In this document: positions 36,027-44,328 of the stretch, piece by piece
How positions within the stretch are numbered: the first letter of the stretch is position 1
Layout: each line of letters opens with the position of its first letter
Assembly (NCBI GenBank): GCA_013214575.1
Contig: JABSSD010000004.1
Coordinates: 31,316 to 95,315 of the forward strand
Source: Paracoccaceae bacterium
GTDB taxonomy: Bacteria > Pseudomonadota > Alphaproteobacteria > Rhodobacterales > Rhodobacteraceae
Length of the DNA: 64,000 nucleotides
Direction of reading: 5' to 3'
The notes under the pieces: model-generated
What the model saw: only the letters and a program-made list of their open reading frames with translations
What the model was told of the DNA's origin: nothing
Database searches by the model: none
Made by a program: the position numbers and the translations under genes

Positions 36027-36315
36027 TCACACCACACGCGCCGCGGACATCCTGAAAGGTCACCGCGAAAGCATCGACCGGCTCGACGCGATCCTGGTCT
36101 ATACCCTGGGCGAGCGGTTCAAGCACACCCAGGCCGTTGGCAGGCTCAAGGCCGAACATGACCTACCGCCTTCGGATCCCACCCGCGAAGCCAATCAGAT
36201 TTCCCGTCTCGAAGATCTGGCCAAACAGGCCGATCTCGACCCCGACTTTGCCAAGAAATTCCTGAACTTCATCATCACCGAGGTGATCCATCACCACAAG
36301 AAGCATCAGGCATAA
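36019..36315 (+). CDS. Chorismate mutase, AroQ type
   Basis: The enzyme turns chorismate into prephenate for Phe and Tyr synthesis. The 98-residue all-helical protein has DILKGHRESIDRLDAILVYT near residue 10 (substrate Arg), then RFKHTQAVGRLKAEHDLPP with the catalytic Lys, and an HHHKKHQA tail. The start appears to be TTG at 36019, with AAAGG 9 nt upstream inside the previous gene. No regulatory or dehydratase domain is fused. Its presence in the ffh-rpsP run is usual for roseobacters. Confidence 0.9.
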   Translation: MTDHTTRAADILKGHRESIDRLDAILVYTLGERFKHTQAVGRLKAEHDLPPSDPTREANQISRLEDLAKQADLDPDFAKKFLNFIITEVIHHHKKHQA

Positions 36316-36320
36316 CCAAC

Positions 36321-36344
36321 GTAGGGTGTGTGCTTGCACGCACC
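36321..36344 (+). repeat. Dispersed 24-nt palindromic repeat, copy 4
   Basis: Identical to the copy at 23363-23386. It lies in the 99-bp gap between the chorismate mutase gene and rpsP. Confidence 0.85.
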
Positions 36345-36414
36345 GCACCACAACAACCAAAGATGCCGGTGGACAGACCACCGACACAGCGACTTAAACT
36401 AAGGAGAAACTCTC

Positions 36415-36771
36415 ATGGCTATGAAAATTCGTCTCGCCCGCGGTGGTTCCAAAAAGCGCCCCTTCTATCGTATCGTTGCCGCTGACAGCCGCATGCCCCG
36501 CGATGGCCGCTTCATCGAAAAGCTGGGCACCTATAACCCGCTGCTGCCAAAAGACAGCGAAGAGCGCGTTAAAATGAACGTCGAGCGCATCCAGTACTGG
36601 ATTGGCCAGGGCGCACAGCCAACCGACCGTATCGCCCGTATGCTGGAAGCCGCTGGCGTTATTCCAAAGACCTCCCGCAGCAACCCTAAAAAGGGTGTTC
36701 CAGGCAAGAAAGCCGTTGCGCGCGCTGAAGAAAAAGCCGCCAAGGCAGCCGATTCTGCCGACGCGGAATAA
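36415..36771 (+). CDS. rpsP: 30S ribosomal protein S16
   Basis: S16 is a primary small-subunit assembly protein. The 118-residue sequence begins [20 protein letters not shown] and continues [20 protein letters not shown], the family core, with an Ala/Lys/Glu-rich tail. AAGGAG stands 9 nt before the ATG. It is followed 4 bp later by bluB rather than directly by rimM. Confidence 0.98.
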   Translation: MAMKIRLARGGSKKRPFYRIVAADSRMPRDGRFIEKLGTYNPLLPKDSEERVKMNVERIQYWIGQGAQPTDRIARMLEAAGVIPKTSRSNPKKGVPGKKAVARAEEKAAKAADSADAE

Positions 36772-36775
36772 CATC

Positions 36776-37417
36776 ATGACGCGGCGGGACTCTGAGTTTT
36801 CCGAGGATTTCCGCAGCCAGTTTGACCTGCTGATGCGGCTCCGGCGTGACGTGCGCCGGTTCCGCAACACACCGGTGGACGAGGCGGTGCTGACGCGCTG
36901 CCTCGACGCCATCCGGCTGGCCCCTTCGGTGGGGCTCAGCCAACCCTGGCGCATCCTGCGCGTTGAGAGCGAGACGGCCCGCGCCGCCGCTTTGACCAAT
37001 TTTCAGGCCGCCAATGCGCAGGCACTGGCCGGCTATTCCGGCGACCGTGCCAAGACCTATTCACAGCTGAAACTGACCGGCATGCAGGACGCCCCGGTGC
37101 AACTGGCGATCTACTGCGATGACTCTACAACTCAGGGCCACGGGCTGGGCGCCGCCACCATGCCGGAAATGCGCCGCTATTCGGTGGTCACCGCCATCAC
37201 CCTGTTCTGGCTGACCCTGCGCGCCGAAGGATTGGGATTGGGCTGGGTCTCGGTGCTGGACCCAGACCAGTTGAACCGGGATCTGAATGCACCCGCGGGT
37301 TGGCAGCTGATCGGCTATTTCTGCCTGGGCCACCCGGAACAGATCACCGAAACGCCAGAGCTGGAACAAAAAGGCTGGGAGACCCGCCAACAGGCGCTTT
37401 TCATCGAGCGCCGATGA
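36776..37417 (+). CDS. bluB: 5,6-dimethylbenzimidazole synthase
   Basis: BluB breaks up FMNH2 with oxygen to make the lower ligand of cobalamin. The 213-residue nitroreductase-fold protein shows RRDVRRFRNTPVDEAVLTRC near residue 24 (FMN phosphate contact), LAPSVGLSQPWRILRVES near 48 and EGLGLGWVSVLDPDQL near 147, all usual in BluB. It begins 4 bp after rpsP, an uncommon place for a vitamin gene. It fits with cobC-cbiB at 11.8-13.7 kb as part of full B12 synthesis. Its end is coupled by ATGA to a 51-residue gene. Confidence 0.9.
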   Translation: MTRRDSEFSEDFRSQFDLLMRLRRDVRRFRNTPVDEAVLTRCLDAIRLAPSVGLSQPWRILRVESETARAAALTNFQAANAQALAGYSGDRAKTYSQLKLTGMQDAPVQLAIYCDDSTTQGHGLGAATMPEMRRYSVVTAITLFWLTLRAEGLGLGWVSVLDPDQLNRDLNAPAGWQLIGYFCLGHPEQITETPELEQKGWETRQQALFIERR

Positions 37418-37569
37418 GCCTGCTTCTGCGTCCCATCCGAACCGTAATGATGATGGCGCTGGCCTTTGCCACCGGGATAGGCTTTGACCGTATAAAACAC
37501 AGTGAGCGGTGTCATATTGCCGGCGGCTCGGTAGAGGCCGGACTATGCACAGGAGAAAACAATGACTGA
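37414..37569 (+). CDS. Small hypothetical protein, possibly membrane-inserted
   Basis: The 51-residue frame starts at an ATG overlapping the bluB stop (ATGA) and ends 8 bases inside rimM. The sequence [20 protein letters not shown] near residues 2-21 could be one membrane helix; two Cys lie in the second half ([17 protein letters not shown]). Coupling at both ends suggests it is translated. No family is known to me. Confidence 0.6.
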   Translation: MSLLLRPIRTVMMMALAFATGIGFDRIKHSERCHIAGGSVEAGLCTGENND

Positions 37570-38065
37570 TCTAATCTGTATCGGCGCAGTCGCAGGCTCT
37601 TTTGGAGTCCGTGGCGAGATCCGCCTGAAAAGCTTTTGCGCGGTGCCCGAGGACATCGAGAGCTACTCGCCGCTGCAAAGCGAGGATGGCAGCCAAAGCT
37701 ATACGGTGTCGCTGACCCGGGTGATCAATAACGGTTTTGTCGCCATTCTGAGCGGCATTGACACCAAGGAACAGGCGGATGCCATCAAGGGCCTGCGACT
37801 GTTTGCACCGCGCGATGCGCTGCCCAATCTGCCCGATGATGAATATTATTATGCCGACCTGACCGGACTGCAGGTGTTTGACACCGGCGGCACCCTGTTG
37901 GGTCAGGTGAAATCGGTGATGAACCACGGCGCCGGCGACCTGCTGGAAATCCAGGCGCCGGGACTGAAGGACACTGTGTTACTGCCGTTCACCCAGGCCG
38001 CGGTGCCGACAGTCGACATGGATCAGCGCCGTATCATAGCTGATCCGCCTGACGGATTGTTCTGA
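37562..38065 (+). CDS. rimM: Ribosome maturation factor RimM
   Basis: RimM binds S19 during 30S maturation. The 167-residue protein has the N-terminal barrel ([18 protein letters not shown] near residue 6) and the C-terminal PRC-like barrel with [16 protein letters not shown] near residue 92 and [23 protein letters not shown] precedes the ATG within the small upstream gene. It is separated from trmD by about 180 bp of hairpins. Confidence 0.97.
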   Translation: MTDLICIGAVAGSFGVRGEIRLKSFCAVPEDIESYSPLQSEDGSQSYTVSLTRVINNGFVAILSGIDTKEQADAIKGLRLFAPRDALPNLPDDEYYYADLTGLQVFDTGGTLLGQVKSVMNHGAGDLLEIQAPGLKDTVLLPFTQAAVPTVDMDQRRIIADPPDGLF

Positions 38066-38076
38066 GCAATACCTGC

Positions 38077-38093
38077 AGGGGGCTTTGCCCCCT
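38077..38093. terminator. Hairpin cluster between rimM and trmD
   Basis: An AGGGGGC/GCCCCCT stem with a TTT loop starts a series. A GCGGATCCGC palindrome at about 38140-38149 and a CGAGGC/GCCTCG hairpin near 38180-38196 follow before trmD. They may attenuate the read-through to trmD, or protect the rpsP-rimM mRNA. Confidence 0.5.
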
Positions 38094-38151
38094 CGCGCCA
38101 CAGGCGCTCACCCCCAGGATATTTAGGGCCAAATGAAAAGCGGATCCGCCT

Positions 38152-38169
38152 CTTCATCTGGCTAAAAAT
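38152..38169 (+). repeat. Dispersed repeat word, copy in the rimM-trmD gap
   Basis: The 18-base word CTTCATCTGGCTAAAAAT recurs exactly at 61279-61296. Related forms followed by CCGCCGGAGG occur at about 46825-46856 and, more diverged, near 26248 and 30224. It is a second family of intergenic repeats. Confidence 0.7.
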
Positions 38170-38243
38170 CTCCCGGAGCGCGAGGCAGAGCCTCGCAGTT
38201 GCGCTGCCTTTCCTTCCGGCCGCCCCTCGCCTATGAAAGCGCC

Positions 38244-39038
38244 ATGACCGAACGCCCAAATAAATCCCACGGCCGCAAGGCCATTCGCCCGACGCTGAAA
38301 CCGCGCGCCCTGATCACCGACACCCCGGATCTGGTCGGCGTCTGGAAGGCCAAGATTCTGACGCTGTTCCCAACCGCCTTCCCCGGTGTGCTGGGCGAAA
38401 GCCTGACCGGCAAGGCGCTGCAAGAGGGCCTGTGGCAGTTGGAGACCATCGACCTGCGACGGTTTGGCATCGGCAAACATCGCAATGTTGACGACACCCC
38501 GGCTGGCGGCGGCGCTGGCATGGTATTGCGGGCGGACGTGCTGGGCGCGGCGATCGACCATGCCAGGGAAGGCGTGACCGGCAATCACCCGCTAATCTAC
38601 CTGTCGCCGCGCGGCAGGCCGATGAACCAGCAGATGATGCAGGATCTGGCCCGCGCTGACGGTGTGACCCTGCTCTGTGGCCGCTTTGAAGGCGTCGACG
38701 AGCGGGTGCTGCAGCACTATGGCATCCAGGAGGTCAGCCTTGGTGATTTTGTGATGACCGGTGGCGAGATCGCCGCGCAGGCGCTGATTGACGCCACCGT
38801 GCGACTGATCCCCAATGTGCTGGGCAATTCCGCCTCGACCGAGGAAGAGAGCTTTTCCTCCGGTCTGCTGGAACATCCACAATACACCCGCCCGGCTGAG
38901 TGGCAGGGGCGCAGGATCCCGGATGTTCTGATGTCAGGCCACCATGGCAATGTCGCCAAGTGGCGCCATGAGATGAGCGAACAGATCACCAAAGCGCGGC
39001 GCCCGGACCTGTGGGATGCCTACGCCAAGCCAAAATAG
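38244..39038 (+). CDS. trmD: tRNA (guanine-N1)-methyltransferase
   Basis: TrmD makes m1G37 in tRNAs and keeps the reading frame. The 264-residue protein carries the knot-fold signature: LLCGRFEGVDERVL near residue 144, GDFVMTGGEIAAQALIDA near 168, and SGLLEHPQYTRP near 211. It is longer than E. coli TrmD by an N-terminal stretch of about 34 residues (MTERPNKSHGRKAIRPTLKP) before VWKAKILTLFP. That stretch is basic and may be added or mis-started. Confidence 0.97.
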   Translation: MTERPNKSHGRKAIRPTLKPRALITDTPDLVGVWKAKILTLFPTAFPGVLGESLTGKALQEGLWQLETIDLRRFGIGKHRNVDDTPAGGGAGMVLRADVLGAAIDHAREGVTGNHPLIYLSPRGRPMNQQMMQDLARADGVTLLCGRFEGVDERVLQHYGIQEVSLGDFVMTGGEIAAQALIDATVRLIPNVLGNSASTEEESFSSGLLEHPQYTRPAEWQGRRIPDVLMSGHHGNVAKWRHEMSEQITKARRPDLWDAYAKPK

Positions 39039-39470
39039 ACCAAGGCGCTCTGAGCCCTGGCCACTCGGATGGGCGGCGCCCTCGGCCCAGCAACGGGCTG
39101 AGGCACCTTCCTGGCAGCTGACGCCCCGGAAAGAGACCTGCCGAGTGACGGCGCTGACGCTGTTTTTTGCAAACCTGGCAAGAACCGCTTACAGGCCCCA
39201 GGAAAGCACATATTTGGCTTGATCTGGCCGCCGCGACGGCCTAATGCTCCGCAGGTCTGGAATCACTTTGGTGGCTCCGGGCCGTTTGGTTTTTGATCCA
39301 TAAATTCTGCCCCAGCCTTCTTCGGTCTCGGGCAGCGGATCAAGACCGGCACACAGGAATGGACAGATCGATCTCTGGCGGGCGCAGCTTGCGGACCCGG
39401 TGAAGACCAAGAGCTCTCGGACTGCATAAATCTTCGTGGGAAACCACGATCTAAAAATTAGGAGTTTGCG
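39039..39470. other. 432-bp gap between trmD and rplS
   Basis: No coding frame was accepted. A hairpin (CCTCGGCCC/GGGCTGAGG, about 39080-39100) lies 45 bp after trmD and a T run lies at about 39162-39167. The rest may be a long leader of rplS-rpmE; a TTTTT and an AT-rich run precede the ribosome site TAGGAG of rplS. No known leader motif was recognised. Confidence 0.5.
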
Positions 39471-39845
39471 ATGAACCTGATCGCACAGCTGGAGGCGGAA
39501 CAAGTTGCCGCCCTGGGGAATGATATCCCCGATTTCAAAGCCGGTGACACCATCCGCGTTGGCTTTCGAGTGACCGAAGGGTCGCGCACCCGTGTTCAGA
39601 ACTACGAAGGCGTTTGCATCTCGCGCAAGAACGGCAAGGGCATTGCCGGTTCGTTCACCGTTCGCAAGATCTCCTTCGGTGAAGGCGTTGAGCGCGTATT
39701 CCCGCTGCACTCGACCAACATCGATGCCATCACAGTGATCCGTCGTGGCCGCGTTCGTCGCGCCAAACTGTACTACCTGCGCGCCCGTCGCGGTAAGTCG
39801 GCACGGATCGCAGAAGACACGAACTACAAAACCAAAAACGCGTAA
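39471..39845 (+). CDS. rplS: 50S ribosomal protein L19
   Basis: L19 lies at the subunit interface. The 124-residue protein contains [20 protein letters not shown] near residue 24, [16 protein letters not shown] near 44 and [11 protein letters not shown] at the end. TAGGAG precedes the ATG. It precedes rpmE by 11 bp. Confidence 0.98.
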   Translation: MNLIAQLEAEQVAALGNDIPDFKAGDTIRVGFRVTEGSRTRVQNYEGVCISRKNGKGIAGSFTVRKISFGEGVERVFPLHSTNIDAITVIRRGRVRRAKLYYLRARRGKSARIAEDTNYKTKNA

Positions 39846-39856
39846 GGAGTGGTATC

Positions 39857-40078
39857 ATGAAAAAAGACATCCATCCCGAGTACCACGGCATCAAAGTCAA
39901 AATGACCGATGGCACCATTCTGGAAATGCGCTCGACCTGGGGCAAAGAAGGCGACCAGATGGCGCTGGATATCGATCCCACGGTTCACCCGGCCTGGACC
40001 GGTGGCAACACCCGTCTGATGGACGCCGGTGGCCGCGTATCCAAATTCAAAAAGAAATACGAAGGTCTGGGCTTCTAA
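39857..40078 (+). CDS. rpmE: 50S ribosomal protein L31 (zinc-free type)
   Basis: The 73-residue protein starts [20 protein letters not shown] and has no Cys at all, so it is a C-minus variant that does not bind zinc. AAGGAG precedes the ATG. An intrinsic terminator at 40106-40132 ends the transcript. Confidence 0.96.
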   Translation: MKKDIHPEYHGIKVKMTDGTILEMRSTWGKEGDQMALDIDPTVHPAWTGGNTRLMDAGGRVSKFKKKYEGLGF

Positions 40079-40105
40079 GCATCCCGCCTTTTCAGTTTCG
40101 CAAAG

Positions 40106-40132
40106 CGCCGCTCCACTGGGGCGGCGTTTTTT
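40106..40132 (+). terminator. Intrinsic terminator after rpmE
   Basis: A 9-bp GC-rich stem (CGCCGCTCC / GGGGCGGCG, one G-T pair) with a 3-nt loop is followed by six T residues. Confidence 0.9.
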
Positions 40133-40266
40133 ATGGGCAACAGTTCCGTCAAAATCGGTAAAAACAGGCCCTAATAAAGGGCTTTGTGCGCTTTTCATCG
40201 AATCCAACCGCTTCTATAGTCGCGCCAACAAACGCGCAGCATGGCGCGGCAACGAAGGGACATCAG

Positions 40267-41076
40267 ATGGCGCATATCATTGTCGTCGGGAACGAAAAGG
40301 GTGGCGCAGGCAAATCCACCGTGTCGATGCATCTGGCCACCGCGCTGGCGCGGCTTGGCCACAAGGTGGCGGCGCTGGACCTGGATCTGCGTCAGCGTTC
40401 AATGGCGCGGTACCTGGAAAACCGTCGCGAGTTCATGGCCCTCTCCGGGCTGGAGCTGCCAACGGTTGAGTGTCACGACCTGCCCGAGATCGACCCGGCC
40501 TCGCTGCAACCCGGCGAAAACATCTATGACCACCGGCTGTCCGCAGCAGTGGCGGCACTGGAGCCGGACAACGATTTTATCCTGATCGACTGCCCCGGCT
40601 CGCACACCCGGCTCAGTCAGGTGGCGCATTCGCTGGCTGACACGCTGGTGACGCCGCTGAACGACAGTTTTGTCGATTTCGACCTATTGGCGCATATCGA
40701 CCAGAAGGGCGAAAAAATCCTGGGTCCGTCGGTCTATTCCGAGATGGTCTGGAACGCCCGGCAACTGCGCGCCCAGGCCGGGCTAAAGCCGATTGACTGG
40801 GTGGTGGTCCGCAACCGGGTTGGCACCCAGCGGATGCTCAACAAGGAAAAGATGGAGCGCGCTATCATCATGCTCTCCAAGCGCATCGGCTTTCGGGTTG
40901 CCCCGGGGTTCTCCGAGCGGGTGATTTTCCGTGAGCTGTTCCCGCGCGGGCTGACGCTGCTGGATCTGAAAGACATCGGCGTCAAGCAGCTGAACATTTC
41001 CAACATCGCCGCCCGGCAAGAGCTGCGCGACATGATGAAGGCGGTCAACCTGCCCGGCGTCGACGTCAATATCTGA
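40267..41076 (+). CDS. mipZ: MipZ-type division-plane positioning ATPase
   Basis: MipZ is a ParA-like ATPase that forms a gradient from the poles and inhibits FtsZ away from midcell. The 269-residue protein has the deviant Walker A NEKGGAGKSTVSMHLATALA near residue 9, DLDLRQRSMARYLENR near 40, and ILIDCPGSHTRLSQVAH near 107. The start at 40267 gives MAHIIVVGNEKGG; upstream in-frame codons lack a ribosome site. It stands alone after the rpmE terminator. The ParB partner is not in this window. Confidence 0.93.
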   Translation: MAHIIVVGNEKGGAGKSTVSMHLATALARLGHKVAALDLDLRQRSMARYLENRREFMALSGLELPTVECHDLPEIDPASLQPGENIYDHRLSAAVAALEPDNDFILIDCPGSHTRLSQVAHSLADTLVTPLNDSFVDFDLLAHIDQKGEKILGPSVYSEMVWNARQLRAQAGLKPIDWVVVRNRVGTQRMLNKEKMERAIIMLSKRIGFRVAPGFSERVIFRELFPRGLTLLDLKDIGVKQLNISNIAARQELRDMMKAVNLPGVDVNI

Positions 41077-41106
41077 CCCAAGCGGCCGCTGCTTTGGCGG
41101 CGGCGC

Positions 41107-42327
41107 TCACTTGGCGCCGTCAAAAATCGTATAGAGCTCAATCGGCTCGGCAACGCCGCGCAGCATATAGCGCCCCAGCGACACCAGATCATGGGGCGAC
41201 GGCTGCGCTGCCCGTTGCACCACCTCGGACACGATAATGCTTTGCCCCACCTCGCGGTGCAGTCCCGAGATCCGCGAGGTCAGGTTGACGGTGGGTCCAA
41301 TGACGGTGAAATCCAGCCGGTTCTCGGCGCCGATATTGCCGTATAAGATTTCACCCGCATGCAATGCCAGGGTGAAATCCGCCACTGGCAGCCCTGCGGC
41401 GCTGCGTTCGATATTGCGCTCCGCGATTTTTGTCCGCAATTCGCTGGCCGCATCCAGCGCCGCCGTGGCATCCTCTTGAACGCTGCCAAGATCAAACATG
41501 GTCAGGATGCCATCGCCCATGAATTTGAGGATATTGCCGCCGAAGCCCTGAATGGTGGCCACAGCCAGCCCGAAATAGTCGTTCAGCATGTCGATCAGAT
41601 CCGGTCCGGGCAGCTGCTCGGCCAGGCGGGTGAAGCCTTTGAGGTCGAAGTAACAGATCACCGCGTCGATTTTCTGCGACGAGCCACGCTGGATTTCGCC
41701 GGAGAGCACCCGCCGGCCCGCATCCCGACCCAAATAGACCTGCAGCAGGTCACTGGCCATCTGCCGATGCGATGATGATTTCAGCGCCAGCCCCAGATAG
41801 GGCAATAAGGTTCGGAACAGAGCCAGATCCGTGTCGGAAAATCCGCCCTTCTGGTCCGAGGTCCAGGATACCATCATCCCTTCGGCGGGGTTATTGGGAT
41901 CACTTGGCCCACCGTCCGGCGCGCCAAACATCAATCGGGTTGCAAAATAATCTGTCGCGCCGGTTTTCGACAAGTCGCGCATCAAAGGAAAATCGGCCAT
42001 ATCCTTGGCCCCCAGCGACGAGCGAAATTCTTCGTCTCCCTGTTGCAGCATCCGGTAGAACGGGCTTGTCAGCCAGGCATCGACTGGCGTTTCCTGTCGT
42101 TGAAAATACTGGTGAGACAGGCCCTCGGCACCGGTCCAGCTAAAGCCGATGCCGCCGAACTTGGGATGAAAAGCCCGCTGCGCCACGTGAAACCGCAACA
42201 GTGGAATACCGGCCTGAACCAGGCGTTCGCAGTAGCCCTTCAGAATGTCCTCACGGCTGACACCGTGTAAGCCCTGCTCAACGATCCAAGCAATCAGTGG
42301 CGCCGCGATGTTATCAGTCTCAGTCAT
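41107..42327 (-). CDS. Class III adenylate/guanylate cyclase
   Basis: The 406-residue protein has an N-terminal uncharacterised sensor half (residues 1-220) and a C-terminal class III catalytic domain. Metal Asp residues are in VICYFDLKGFTRLAEQ near residue 230 and KFMGDGILTMFDL near 272. The dimer-partner site DFTVIGPTVNLTSRI near 345 has Pro at the usual base-choosing Asp or Thr position, so the nucleotide preference is open. No membrane helix is seen. It is convergent with mipZ. Confidence 0.88.
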   Translation of the reverse strand: MTETDNIAAPLIAWIVEQGLHGVSREDILKGYCERLVQAGIPLLRFHVAQRAFHPKFGGIGFSWTGAEGLSHQYFQRQETPVDAWLTSPFYRMLQQGDEEFRSSLGAKDMADFPLMRDLSKTGATDYFATRLMFGAPDGGPSDPNNPAEGMMVSWTSDQKGGFSDTDLALFRTLLPYLGLALKSSSHRQMASDLLQVYLGRDAGRRVLSGEIQRGSSQKIDAVICYFDLKGFTRLAEQLPGPDLIDMLNDYFGLAVATIQGFGGNILKFMGDGILTMFDLGSVQEDATAALDAASELRTKIAERNIERSAAGLPVADFTLALHAGEILYGNIGAENRLDFTVIGPTVNLTSRISGLHREVGQSIIVSEVVQRAAQPSPHDLVSLGRYMLRGVAEPIELYTIFDGAK

Positions 42328-42377
42328 TCAGGCCTCTTTAGGTTAGCCCGTGATGTGGGCATGCCGATACCAAATTA

Positions 42378-42818
42378 CTACGGGTCTATCCCGGATATTT
42401 TCTTCAGCAAACGCCGCAGCAGGACGGCCTCGTCGGCGCTGAATTGGGACGTCAGTTTTGCGTCATAGGCTTTTGCAACCGAACGCAGATCACGGTAGGC
42501 CATTTCCCCCGCTGCTGTCAGCGCCAAATGCTCCGCACGGCGATCATTTTCGTCCCGGTCACGGGTCACAAACCGGCGCGCCGCCAGCTTGGCAACTGCC
42601 CGGCTGATTTTGGTCTTATGGATTTTCGCCCGCAAACTAATGTCTTTGGCGGTCAGGCTGCCATGGATGCCAAGATGGAACAGCACCCGCCACTCGGTCC
42701 GTAGCATGCCATACCGGTTCTTATACTCGCCCTGAAACTCAAGGGAACACTCCTCGGCGGCGCGGTTCAGCAGGAAAGGCAGGAAATCCTGCAGCGTAAA
42801 GTCATCTTTTTCTATCAT
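42378..42818 (-). CDS. MarR-family transcriptional regulator
   Basis: The 146-residue winged-helix protein has RTEWRVLFHLGIHGSLTAKD near residue 40 and the recognition helix SLRAKIHKTKISRAVAKLAA near 60, followed by the wing RDRDENDRRAEHLALTAAG. It is divergent from hmgA across 71 bp that holds a likely operator at 42839-42856. It is the probable repressor of the homogentisate operon; the ligand is likely an aromatic pathway compound. Confidence 0.9.
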   Translation of the reverse strand: MIEKDDFTLQDFLPFLLNRAAEECSLEFQGEYKNRYGMLRTEWRVLFHLGIHGSLTAKDISLRAKIHKTKISRAVAKLAARRFVTRDRDENDRRAEHLALTAAGEMAYRDLRSVAKAYDAKLTSQFSADEAVLLRRLLKKISGIDP

Positions 42819-42838
42819 CCGGGCCTCCTATCCCTTGT

Positions 42839-42856
42839 TAGTTACATAATCAACTA
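42839..42856. promoter_or_regulatory. Candidate MarR operator upstream of hmgA
   Basis: Arms TAGTT and AACTA flank ACATAATC. The 18-bp element lies 21 bp before the MarR gene start and 33 bp before hmgA, the right place to control both. Assignment is by position and symmetry only. Confidence 0.5.
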
Positions 42857-42889
42857 TTATCGAAGCAAGAAGACGAAAAGGAACGCGCA

Positions 42890-44251
42890 ATGACCCGACC
42901 TGTTGATCCCCATGAGATGATCCAGGCCCCCTCGCTGGCGGGCCCGCACCAAGGCTATATGTCCGGCTTTGGCAACGACTATGAAACCGAGGCGCTGCCC
43001 GGTGCCCTGCCCCAAGGCATGAACTCGCCGCAGAAATGCGAGTACGGTCTGTATGGCGAGCAGCTCTCGGGCACCGCCTTCACCGCGCCCAGCCATCAGA
43101 ACGAACGCACCTGGTGCTATCGCATCCGCCCCAGCGTCAAGCACAGCCACCGCTACAGCAAGATTGACCTGCCACAGTGGAAATCTGCGCCCAATGTGGA
43201 CCCGGATGTGATCAGCCTGGGCCAGTACCGCTGGGACCCGATGCCGCACAGCGACACCCCGCTGACCTGGCTAACCGGCATGCGCACCATGACCACGGCG
43301 GGGGATGTGAACACCCAGGTCGGCATGGCGACGCATATCTACCTGGTGACTGAAAGCATGGTCGACAGCTATTTCTATTCAGCCGATTCCGAGATGCTGG
43401 TGATCCCGCAGGAGGGCCGGTTGCGGTTCTGCACCGAGCTGGGGATCATCGACGTGGAACCGCAAGAGATCGCCATTCTGCCGCGCGGTCTGCTGTACCG
43501 GGTTGAGGTGCTGGAAGGCCCGGCACGCGGCTTTGTCTGCGAGAACTACGGCCAGAAATTCGAGCTGCCCGGTCGTGGCCCGATTGGCGCCAACTGCATG
43601 GCCAACCCGCGCGACTTCAAGGCGCCGGTTGCCGCCTTTGAGGACCGCGAGGTACCCTCAACCGTGACCATCAAATGGTGCGGCCAGTTCCATCAGACCC
43701 AGATCGGCCAGTCACCGCTGGATGTGGTGGCCTGGCATGGCAATTACGCGCCGGTGAAATACGACCTGCGCACCTATTGCCCGGTGGGCGCCATCCTGTT
43801 TGACCACCCGGATCCCTCGATCTTTACCGTGCTGACGGCTCCCTCCGGGCAGGCAGGCACCGCCAATATCGACTTTGTGCTGTTCCGCGAGCGCTGGATG
43901 GTATCCGAAGACACCTTTCGCCCGCCGTGGTACCATAAGAACATCATGTCGGAGCTGATGGGCAATATCTACGGCCAGTACGATGCCAAACCCAAGGGGT
44001 TCATCCCCGGCGGCATGAGCCTGCACAACATGATGATCCCGCACGGGCCGGACAAAAATGCCTTTGAGGGCGCCTCCAATGCCAACCTCGGCCCTACGAA
44101 GCTGGACAATACTATGTCGTTCATGATCGAAACCCGCTTCCCGCAGCACCTGACGGCCTTTGCAGCCAATGAGGCGCCGTTGCAGGATGACTATATTGAT
44201 TGCTGGACAGATCTCGAAAAGAAGTTCGACGGCACCCCCGGCAAGAAGTAA
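42890..44251 (+). CDS. hmgA: Homogentisate 1,2-dioxygenase
   Basis: The iron enzyme opens the ring of homogentisate to maleylacetoacetate. The 453-residue protein has the usual opening [20 protein letters not shown], and the iron ligands are in [18 protein letters not shown] near residue 345 (His, Glu) and [13 protein letters not shown] near 383 (second His). It begins with AAAAGGAA and is the first gene of the plus-strand aromatic operon, under MarR control. Confidence 0.98.
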   Translation: MTRPVDPHEMIQAPSLAGPHQGYMSGFGNDYETEALPGALPQGMNSPQKCEYGLYGEQLSGTAFTAPSHQNERTWCYRIRPSVKHSHRYSKIDLPQWKSAPNVDPDVISLGQYRWDPMPHSDTPLTWLTGMRTMTTAGDVNTQVGMATHIYLVTESMVDSYFYSADSEMLVIPQEGRLRFCTELGIIDVEPQEIAILPRGLLYRVEVLEGPARGFVCENYGQKFELPGRGPIGANCMANPRDFKAPVAAFEDREVPSTVTIKWCGQFHQTQIGQSPLDVVAWHGNYAPVKYDLRTYCPVGAILFDHPDPSIFTVLTAPSGQAGTANIDFVLFRERWMVSEDTFRPPWYHKNIMSELMGNIYGQYDAKPKGFIPGGMSLHNMMIPHGPDKNAFEGASNANLGPTKLDNTMSFMIETRFPQHLTAFAANEAPLQDDYIDCWTDLEKKFDGTPGKK

Positions 44252-44328
44252 TTGCCCTACATTGACTGTGCCAGACCCGGACGGTTTGCGGCGCAGTCAG
44301 AGGCGGGATCCGAAGGAAAGGAATGCCC

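Noticed and set aside
39189..39710. Minus-strand frame across the trmD-rplS gap and rplS
   Set aside because: Half lies over rplS; no ribosome site or family.
44323..44328. Alternative start for the first MBL gene
   Set aside because: The ATG at 44323 directly abuts its ribosome-site bases; 44329 has better spacing, though the choice is not certain.
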